From assembly GCA_965232265.1 (NCBI GenBank), contig CBDDPH010000002.1:1736001-1800000 (forward strand): 64,000 nucleotides of DNA, written 5' to 3'. Shown here one piece after another: positions 1-6,366 of the stretch. Positions within the stretch are counted from its first letter, which is position 1; each line of letters starts with the position of its first letter. The DNA is from VXRD01 sp965232265 (lineage in GTDB: Bacteria; Latescibacterota; UBA2968). A program made the translations under genes and the position numbers. The notes under the pieces are model-generated. The model was not told the origin of the DNA and searched no databases. It was given only the letters and a program-made list of their open reading frames with translations.

Positions 1-237
1 CCCGATATCAATTTGGTGGCGACGCTGCCGTGGCGCTGTGTTGTGACGGGTGACCGGTGGAAGTTGAGTTTGTGTGCGGGCGATCAGTGCGAGTTGTTCG
101 ATTTGAATACCGATCCTTTTGAGGAGAATAATTTATTCGATGCGCCCGAGCACCGGGATCGCGTTCGCAATATGGCGGCGTCAATCCGCTTGTGGCAGCA
201 CGAGACGGGCGATACGGCACCGTTGCCGAGTATATAG
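1..237 (+). CDS. Sulfatase, C-terminal fragment (5' end lies outside the window)
   Basis: The frame is open from base 1 and ends with TAG at 235-237, so only about 78 C-terminal residues are visible. The segment ELFDLNTDPFEENNL followed by a helix ending in LWQHETGD matches the usual tail of formylglycine-dependent sulfatases (E-L-Y-D-L-x-x-D-P-x-E-x-x-N-L, then a final helix and W-x-x-x-x-G-D). The catalytic CxPSR region is outside the window, so activity cannot be judged. It precedes a sugar isomerase, a transporter and a chondroitinase-like lyase on the same strand, which fits removal of sulfate esters from a polysaccharide. The family call rests on the tail motif and context only. Confidence 0.75.
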   Translation, partial: PDINLVATLPWRCVVTGDRWKLSLCAGDQCELFDLNTDPFEENNLFDAPEHRDRVRNMAASIRLWQHETGDTAPLPSI

Positions 238-373
238 GGAACAGAAGTATCCGCAGAATGAAGGCGAGTAATTCGAGCATGAACGCAGATGAAACGCAGA
301 TGAATAGACGGAGCGGGCGGGGTAAAACGGGTCGTTTTTTATCCCTTCGTGTCTTTGTGTGAGGAGAATAAAA
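238..373 (+). repeat. Intergenic stretch with CGCAGATGAA direct repeats
   Basis: This gap holds CGCAGATGAA twice (about 283-303) after a degenerate ATCCGCAGAATGAAGGCGAG segment near 250. The same wording (ATCCGCAGATGACGCAG, then CGCGAGTAATT and CGCAGATGAAA) recurs downstream of the HU gene at about 55830-55890, so this is a dispersed intergenic repeat. A Shine-Dalgarno GAGGAG at 361-366 serves the next gene. I see no convincing promoter or terminator. Confidence 0.45.
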
Positions 374-1195
374 ATGGGTTTTTCGTATTGTTTGAATACC
401 AGCACGATTCGCAATGAGGGTGTTTCTGTGGTCGATGCCATCGATATTGCGGCGGATGCGGGTTATGAGGGGATTGAGCCGTGGGTGGCAGAAATTGATG
501 CGTGGGTTGCAGGGGGTGGGTCGCTGTCTGAGATACGCGATAAGGCAGCGGATAGGGGGATTCAGATTGTCAATTTGATCGCGTTTTTTGAGTGGTCAGT
601 GCCAGAGGATGAGGCGCAGGCAAAGGGGCTTGAGGAAGCGCGTCGCTGTTTTGAGATGGCCGATGCGCTCAATTGTACGTATGTCGCGGCACCGCCTTTT
701 GGGATTCGGGACCGGGATGTGGATTTGTTTTCTGTGGCGCGTCGCTATGGGGAGTTGATGGATGAGGTTGCCGGGTTTCGGGCGATACCCCTGCTGGAGT
801 TTTGGGGTATAGCGCAGACTCTGGGTACGCTGGGCGAGGCTTTGCTGGTGGCGGCTGAATGCGGGCGGCCCAATACGGTGCTGCTGGCGGATGTTTATCA
901 TATGTATAAAGGGAGTGGACATTTTCACGGGTTGGAACATCTGGGTCCGGGCAAGTTGGGGTTGGTGCATGTGAATGATTATCCGGCTTCGCCTGACAGG
1001 GATACCATAACGGATGCGGATCGGGTTTATCCGGGGGATGGGTTGGCGCCCTGGGCAGAAATTGTGGCGGGGTTTGAGAATGCGGGGTATGAGGGGATGT
1101 TGTCTCTGGAGTTGTTTAATCCGAGTTATTGGGCAAAGGGTTCTGTTGTGGTCGCAGAAGAGGGTTTGGCAAAGCTCAAGGCGTGTGTGGCATGA
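374..1195 (+). CDS. Sugar phosphate isomerase/epimerase (xylose isomerase-like TIM barrel)
   Basis: A 273-residue protein of the AP-endonuclease-2/xylose-isomerase-like TIM-barrel superfamily. The N-terminal strand MGFSYCLNTSTIRNEG, the second strand GYEGIEPW, and the late barrel segments LADVYHMYKGSG, LVHVNDYPA and GMLSLELF place the His/Asp/Glu metal ligands as in hydroxypyruvate isomerase and inosose dehydratase relatives. An in-frame GTG lies upstream at 359, but ATG 374 is preceded by GAGGAG and is preferred. Its stop overlaps the transporter start by 4 bases, so the two are probably co-translated. Likely role: isomerising or epimerising a sugar imported by the next gene; the substrate is not predictable. 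Confidence 0.85.
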   Translation: MGFSYCLNTSTIRNEGVSVVDAIDIAADAGYEGIEPWVAEIDAWVAGGGSLSEIRDKAADRGIQIVNLIAFFEWSVPEDEAQAKGLEEARRCFEMADALNCTYVAAPPFGIRDRDVDLFSVARRYGELMDEVAGFRAIPLLEFWGIAQTLGTLGEALLVAAECGRPNTVLLADVYHMYKGSGHFHGLEHLGPGKLGLVHVNDYPASPDRDTITDADRVYPGDGLAPWAEIVAGFENAGYEGMLSLELFNPSYWAKGSVVVAEEGLAKLKACVA

Positions 1196-2451
1196 ATTCC
1201 AAAACTATTTTTGGCAATGCGCTGCCAGCGCGCGCTCCGTTTTATTATGGCTGGGTGGTTCTGATTTTTGCGGCGGTTGCGATGGTGGCGACGCTGCCGG
1301 GCAGAAGTGTTGGTATTGGTTTGATTACGGAGCCTTTGATCGCGGATCTGGGGATTTCCCGGCTCGATTTTGCCGGGATGAATTTCTGGGCGACCATTTT
1401 TGGGGCGCTTTTCAATTTGATCTGCGGTGTAAGTATTGACCGCTTTGGGATTCGCGCTGTTGTGACGTCGGTGCTCTTTGTTCTGAGTCTGGTGGTTTTG
1501 GGTTTTAGCCAGGTGGCAAGTGGTGGTATTGTTTTGCTTTTTTTGCTGATTTTGATGCGGGGGGTGGGGCAAAGCGCGCTGTCTGTGGTGAGTTTGACGA
1601 TGGTTGGCAAGTGGTTTGTGCGGCGGTTGAGTGTTGCGATGGGTATTTTTGCCGTGCTTATGAGTCTGGGTTTTGCGATTGCTATTGTTGTTGCTGGCGA
1701 TGTTGTGCTCAAGCAGGGTTGGCGGGTTATGTGGTCGGGGCTGGGGTGGATTTTGATGGTTCTATCTGGTTTGTGCCTGCTATTTGTTCGTCGAGATCCG
1801 GAGGCGGTTGGGCTGGATACCGAGGTTGTGAAAGATGATGAGTCGGATGAGCCGGTGGTTGGTTTTACGCTCGTACAAGCGTTGATGACACCGGCTTTTT
1901 ATGTGTTTGCGATTGGGAGCGCGCTCTACAATCTGGTTATTGCGGGTGTGATGTTGTTCAATCAGTCTATATTGGGGGCGTTGGGGTTTGATGAGACGGT
2001 GTTTCAATACGCGATGGCGGTGTTTATGGCGACGGGTTTGTTGGGCAATTTTACAGCGGGGTGGGCGGCACGCCGATGGTCTTTGGGCAGGTTGATGACG
2101 GTTGCGATGCTGGCGGTTGGGGTTTATTTGCTCGCGTTTCCAGAGCTTAAAACATCGGGACAAGCTCTGGTACATGCGGGGTTGTTGGGGTTTTCAGGCG
2201 GTGTGGTTTCGGTGATTTTTTTTACGGCGTGGGCAGATATTTTTGGCCGTCTTCATTTAGGGAAAATTCAGGGGGCGGCACAGGTGTTTGCGGTTTTGGC
2301 TTCTGCAACAGGTCCGTGGTTTATTGAGTCTGTTTTTAGTTCTGCTGGGTCTTATGCACCCGCGTTTTACGCGCTGGCACCAGCGGTGTTGATCGTTGCT
2401 GTTTTTGCCTATTTTGTGAATATCCCCAGGCCAGAGGATGCGCCGGTATAG
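1192..2451 (+). CDS. Major facilitator superfamily transporter
   Basis: A 419-residue inner-membrane protein with about 12 hydrophobic segments separated by short loops, and the MFS signature after helix 2 (GVSIDRFGIRAV, the G-x-x-x-D-R-x-G-x-R loop). The longer central loop (REPEAVGLDTEVVKDDESDEP-like, charged) is the usual joint between the two six-helix halves. Start chosen at ATG 1192, which overlaps the preceding stop as ATGA; the earlier in-frame ATG at 1129 would run deep into the isomerase gene. Closest in style to oxalate/formate- and monocarboxylate-type MFS carriers, but the substrate is unknown. Its place between sugar isomerase and glycan lyase suggests uptake of a sugar or uronate product. 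Confidence 0.88.
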   Translation: MNSKTIFGNALPARAPFYYGWVVLIFAAVAMVATLPGRSVGIGLITEPLIADLGISRLDFAGMNFWATIFGALFNLICGVSIDRFGIRAVVTSVLFVLSLVVLGFSQVASGGIVLLFLLILMRGVGQSALSVVSLTMVGKWFVRRLSVAMGIFAVLMSLGFAIAIVVAGDVVLKQGWRVMWSGLGWILMVLSGLCLLFVRRDPEAVGLDTEVVKDDESDEPVVGFTLVQALMTPAFYVFAIGSALYNLVIAGVMLFNQSILGALGFDETVFQYAMAVFMATGLLGNFTAGWAARRWSLGRLMTVAMLAVGVYLLAFPELKTSGQALVHAGLLGFSGGVVSVIFFTAWADIFGRLHLGKIQGAAQVFAVLASATGPWFIESVFSSAGSYAPAFYALAPAVLIVAVFAYFVNIPRPEDAPV

Positions 2452-2468
2452 CATTTAGAGGTATGAGT

Positions 2469-5400
2469 ATGAACTTGCAATGCTATGTTGTTATTCTCGC
2501 TCTTGGCCTGGCCAGTGGGGCGATGGCACAGGATATGCCATGGCACTATGATTTTGAGGCGATGGGCGAGAGCTATCAGGTAGATGCGGGCAGCGAGGTG
2601 TCGCTTTCGACGAGGCGTTATAAAGGGGGGCAACAATCTCTGAAGTTTGCATGGCAGAATAATGGGCGGCTTGTGTTCACGGATCCCGCGCCGGGACGCA
2701 ATAAGGCACTGACCGGGTTTCGGGCGTGGGTGTACAATGAGGAGGCGCTCAATGAGGTGCTGACGTTTGGGTTTGGGACAGCGTCTGAGTTGGGGACAAA
2801 TAATCCGCGCTATCAGTTTGAGTTTGGTTTGAATTTTACGGGCTGGCGGGCGATGTGGATCCATTTGCGGGAGGATGCGCGGAACAGGTCTTATGAGGGG
2901 GCGCGAAATGGACAGGTGACGGCGTTTGAAGTCCGTGGGTCGAATAGCGGTACTGTTTATCTGGATCTGGTGGCGTTGGTGGAAAGGATCCACCCCAGAC
3001 GGTCTCCAGATGCTCAGGTTCCCTTTGTCAATGCGAGGAGGGCTGATAGGAGCCGCGAATATCGGTGGCGTCGAAACAAGTTGCCGGGTCCGCTTCCTGC
3101 GGAGATCACCGATGATGAGAGACAGGCGTTTGAGACGATTGCCCGGCGGTATGAGGCATGGGTTCTGGGCGATGGGGTGAAGGATGATCAGCGGGAGCCT
3201 GTGAGGATTCGGCTCAATGAGCTTGAAGCCTACATAAGGCGCGGGTATCGCAGTCTGGCGGATTACGAGATTCGACGCGAGGGTGATCGCATTTTGGGGA
3301 AGCCTCTGTTTGCCGAGTTGTCGCCTTATGAACCCCTTTTTCAGAGTGTTTTTCAGGGTGTTTTGTTGCGTCTGGTGCTGGATTATCGGTTGAATGGCAA
3401 TGAAGAGGCGAGAGATCGGACACTGGATGTGTTCGATTATTTGCACGATCAAGGTTGGGCAGATGGCAGTGGTCTTGGGGCGATGCATCACGAGTTTTTG
3501 CGGGTTGCGGGATATGCCCATGCGGTGTATTTGATGCGGGATGTTTTGCAGAGTAGAGGGATGTTGGAACGGGAATTGGCGACGCTGAAGTGGTTCAGTA
3601 TGTTTGGCGAGTTGTACGAGGATCCCCAGGTGCCGGGCGCGAATGCGGATTTTATACGCTCGGTGGCGATGTATCGGTTGTTGTGCATTTTGATGATGGA
3701 CGATACGCCTGAGAAAGTGGCAAATATGCTTCGCTATGTGGCGTGGCTGAATAATGCACTGTCTATTGCGCCGGGCTGGCTGGATACGATTAAGCCGGAT
3801 TTTGTGGGGTTTCACCATCGGGGTATTTACGCCAATGCGTATGCGCCCAATGCTTTTCATGTGGCTTCTGTGCTGGTGTATTTGTTGCGCGATACGCCTT
3901 TTGCGGTTGCGGATGATAAGCGCGATAATTTGAAGCAGGCACTGTTGACGTCCAGGATTATGGCGAATACGTACGATATTTCAATGGCTGTTAATGGTCG
4001 TTTCCCGCGGAATACAGCGGTGGCTACCAAACTTTTGCCGGCGTATATGTATGTGGCTTTGAGCTATTCTCCGGTGGATGCAGAATTGTCGGGCGCGTTT
4101 ATGCAGCTTTGGAAGCCGAAGTCGCAGTTGCTGATAGAGGATTTGTTTGAGCGGGTATCGGTGCGGCTGATGTATTTGCACACGCCGGGTGCGATGCAGA
4201 TGATGGCGGATTTTACAGAGGCGGGATACGCATCTGCTGATCCGCCGTCTGGGCACTGGACATTGCCTTATGGCGCGTTGTCCATTCATCGGCGTGGGGA
4301 CTGGATGGTGAGTATGAAGGGGTGGAGCAAGTACGTGTGGGATTACGAGTCGTCGGGCAGGAATAATCCGCTCGGTCGTTATTTGAGCTATGGTTCGATG
4401 CTGATTTACGCAAGCGGCGATCCGGTTGGCCGGGAGGCGAGTGGGATTGTTCGGGATGGGTGGGATTGGAGTATGTGGCCCGGTACGACGGTGATTCGCT
4501 TGAGTCATGAGCAGCTCAAACACGAAGGGCGCGATCGCAATTTTTCGGATGAGGCTTTTGTGGGTGGGGTGAATATGGGAGGGAGAAATGGGGTGTTTGC
4601 GCTGAAGTTGCACGATACGAGGTTCAATACGAGTTTTCGGGCGGTTAAGACGGTGTTCTGTTTTGACGATGTGATCGTTTGCTTGGGGTCTGGTATTGAG
4701 AATGATGATGGGCATGCGACGGTGACGCCGTTGTTTCAGGCGGCTGTCTCTGAGGATCGTCCTACGGGGGTGAATGGGGAGCGTGTGCGGGGGATTCCCT
4801 ATACGTTTTCAGGAACAAAAGGGCAGAGGGCATGGCTTATGGATTCACGGGGAAATGGGTATGTGGTTCCAGATGGGGGCGATCTGAGGGTGCAGCGCGA
4901 GGTGCAAGTTTCTAAAAATTATGGCAGGGATAGCGGGGGTACGGGAACTTTTGAACTGGCGTATCTGGATCACGGTAGCGCGCCTCAAGATGGATTCTAT
5001 GAATATGCCGTGTTGGTTCAGAGGTCGGCGGATAGGGTAAGTGCGTTTGCCAATGCACCCGAGTACGATGTCTGGCAGCGAGATGGTGAGGCACATATTG
5101 TGCATCATCGAGGGATGAAGGCGACGGGTTACGCGCTGTTCGATACGGATGCAAGGCCGACGGATGGTGCGGTTGTGGCTGTGTCTTTGCCGAGTTTGGT
5201 GATGTCCCGCGAGGTCGGTGATGGGTTATTGCTTTCGGTTGCTGATCCGGATTTTGGTTGGAATTGGGAGATTCAAACACCGCACCGTCAGGATGGTTCG
5301 TTGGTTGTCAATCAGGCGAGTATGCCCCGAAAGGTTGAGGTGACGGTGCGGGGGATATGGCATTTAGATGGTATGTATGAACTGGCGGACGCAAGGGTTC

Positions 5401-5498
5401 AGTCGGATCAGACGGTTGTGGCGTTTGCTTGTCAGGACGGCAAGAGCGTGGAGGTGAAGTTGGTGAGGGCGGATAGACGTTTGGAGACAAAAAATTAA
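2469..5498 (+). CDS. Secreted polysaccharide lyase, PL8 chondroitin ABC lyase-like
   Basis: About 1009 residues with a signal peptide (MNLQCYVVILALGLASGAMA, cleavage near AMA-QD). Order of parts: N-terminal beta-sandwich that resembles the chondroitinase ABC lyase N-domain (roughly 20-185), alpha-toroid (about 220-560), then large beta-sandwich domains. In the toroid, FHHRGIYANAY (His near 450, Tyr nine residues later) matches the PL8 catalytic His/Tyr layout, and NNPLGRYLSYGSMLIY matches the conserved N-x-x-G-R-Y-x-S-x-G segment that begins the beta domain. PL8 enzymes cleave uronate-containing glycosaminoglycans by beta-elimination. ATG 2463 is also possible, but AGAGGT (2457-2462) directly abuts it, so ATG 2469 with a 6-base spacer is preferred. 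Its fellow genes are a sulfatase, an isomerase and an MFS carrier. Exact substrate is inferred. Confidence 0.82.
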   Translation: MNLQCYVVILALGLASGAMAQDMPWHYDFEAMGESYQVDAGSEVSLSTRRYKGGQQSLKFAWQNNGRLVFTDPAPGRNKALTGFRAWVYNEEALNEVLTFGFGTASELGTNNPRYQFEFGLNFTGWRAMWIHLREDARNRSYEGARNGQVTAFEVRGSNSGTVYLDLVALVERIHPRRSPDAQVPFVNARRADRSREYRWRRNKLPGPLPAEITDDERQAFETIARRYEAWVLGDGVKDDQREPVRIRLNELEAYIRRGYRSLADYEIRREGDRILGKPLFAELSPYEPLFQSVFQGVLLRLVLDYRLNGNEEARDRTLDVFDYLHDQGWADGSGLGAMHHEFLRVAGYAHAVYLMRDVLQSRGMLERELATLKWFSMFGELYEDPQVPGANADFIRSVAMYRLLCILMMDDTPEKVANMLRYVAWLNNALSIAPGWLDTIKPDFVGFHHRGIYANAYAPNAFHVASVLVYLLRDTPFAVADDKRDNLKQALLTSRIMANTYDISMAVNGRFPRNTAVATKLLPAYMYVALSYSPVDAELSGAFMQLWKPKSQLLIEDLFERVSVRLMYLHTPGAMQMMADFTEAGYASADPPSGHWTLPYGALSIHRRGDWMVSMKGWSKYVWDYESSGRNNPLGRYLSYGSMLIYASGDPVGREASGIVRDGWDWSMWPGTTVIRLSHEQLKHEGRDRNFSDEAFVGGVNMGGRNGVFALKLHDTRFNTSFRAVKTVFCFDDVIVCLGSGIENDDGHATVTPLFQAAVSEDRPTGVNGERVRGIPYTFSGTKGQRAWLMDSRGNGYVVPDGGDLRVQREVQVSKNYGRDSGGTGTFELAYLDHGSAPQDGFYEYAVLVQRSADRVSAFANAPEYDVWQRDGEAHIVHHRGMKATGYALFDTDARPTDGAVVAVSLPSLVMSREVGDGLLLSVADPDFGWNWEIQTPHRQDGSLVVNQASMPRKVEVTVRGIWHLDGMYELADARVQSDQTVVAFACQDGKSVEVKLVRADRRLETKN

Positions 5499-5537
5499 TA
5501 GCAAGGCTCTTGACTCAAATGGGGATATGGGATAAAT

Positions 5538-5643
5538 TGGATCGCGGCTTTAGTTATGCCGCGATGACAATCGCTTGGGAGCCTGCCCCGTAGTGTTTTT
5601 ATACGGGGTCACGCCTGCATGTCTTAAGCAGGCGTCCAGGATG
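5538..5643. repeat. REP-like double-hairpin element, copy 1
   Basis: Two adjacent palindromes: GATCGCGGC...GCCGCGATGA (about 5540-5567) and GCCTGCCCCGTA.../CACGCCTGC...GCAGGCGTCC (about 5582-5638). The same two modules recur at 11961-12079 and 63553-63660, with variants at 35851, 36640 and 44845. Always intergenic, in both orientations. Function unknown; likely a non-autonomous repeat. Confidence 0.75.
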
Positions 5644-5681
5644 GTCGTATTTATCGTTGTTTCTATTTTTTGGAGGATTGA

Positions 5682-6293
5682 ATGATTTTTGAGGACGATG
5701 TGATCCTCGATGATGAGGAGAAAGAGGAAGATAGCGCGTCGAAGAACGGTATTTTGAACAAGGGGTTGATAGATGCGCGTACGATTTTGATTTCCGATCC
5801 CGTGGATCACAAATTGACGGCTAAGGTGACGGCGCAGTTGCTGTTTTTGGATCATGAAGATCAGGAAGAGCCGATTAAAATTTTTATCAATTCGCCCGGC
5901 GGCAGTGTGTACGATGGGTTTGCGATTTACGATATGATCCGGTTTATCCGTCCCAGAGTAAAAATTATCAGTGCGGGTCTGTCAGCCAGTGCCGCCACGG
6001 TGATTATGATGGCGGCAGATAAGGAAGATCGGCTGGCTTTGCCAAATTCGCGCCTTATGATTCATCAGCCCTCGATGCGGTTTCAAGGGGTGGCCGAAGA
6101 TGTGCGGCGCACGGCTGAGGAAGTCGTGAAAATTAAGAAGAAAATTAACGAGATGTATGCCGATGAGACCGGTCAGTCACTTGAGAAAATTGAGGAAGAT
6201 ACGGATCGAGATTATTGGATGAGTCCCGATGAGGCTGTGGAATACGGGTTGATCAGTCGGGTTGTGAATGGGTTTGATGAGATAGATGGGTGA
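5682..6293 (+). CDS. clpP: ATP-dependent Clp protease proteolytic subunit-like serine protease
   Basis: A 203-residue ClpP-fold protease. Signature segments are FINSPGGSVYDGFAIYD (oxyanion strand), SAGLSASAATVIMMAA, LPNSRLMIHQPS and DRDYWMSPDEAVEYGLI. The expected triad is Ser103, His128 and Asp177 by alignment with E. coli ClpP. The nucleophile region reads GLSASAAT instead of the usual GQAASMGA, and the first 25 residues are very acidic (MIFEDDVILDDEEKEED), so this is a divergent ClpP rather than a textbook one. Whether it partners with ClpX/ClpA cannot be told here; no Clp ATPase gene lies nearby. GGAGG at 5672-5676 supports ATG 5682. A terminator follows at 6321. Confidence 0.88.
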   Translation: MIFEDDVILDDEEKEEDSASKNGILNKGLIDARTILISDPVDHKLTAKVTAQLLFLDHEDQEEPIKIFINSPGGSVYDGFAIYDMIRFIRPRVKIISAGLSASAATVIMMAADKEDRLALPNSRLMIHQPSMRFQGVAEDVRRTAEEVVKIKKKINEMYADETGQSLEKIEEDTDRDYWMSPDEAVEYGLISRVVNGFDEIDG

Positions 6294-6320
6294 AGTGAGA
6301 AGTAGGAAGTGAGAAGTGTG
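6294..6320. repeat. Heptanucleotide tandem repeat (GTGAGAA/GTAGGAA units)
   Basis: Just after the clpP stop, units of seven bases (AGTGAGA, AGTAGGA, AGTGAGA, AGTGTGA) follow one another. The same heptad family appears at 17410-17475, 28203-28236, 33403-33422, 33463-33490 and 35796-35829, always between genes. Confidence 0.55.
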
Positions 6321-6354
6321 AAAAGTCTCCTGAGCAAGGGGGCTTTTCTTTTTT
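6321..6354 (+). terminator. Rho-independent terminator after clpP
   Basis: AAAAGTCTCC (6321-6330), loop TGAGCAA, GGGGGCTTTT (6338-6347) form a stem with two G-U pairs, followed by CTTTTTT. It separates clpP from the helicase gene. Confidence 0.7.
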
Positions 6355-6366
6355 GAGAATTGATGA

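Noticed and set aside
2409..3860. Long minus-strand open frame (483 codons) inside the PL8 lyase gene
   Set aside because: It is rich in Arg, His, Pro and Ile with no domain, and mirrors the codon bias of the real gene on the other strand.
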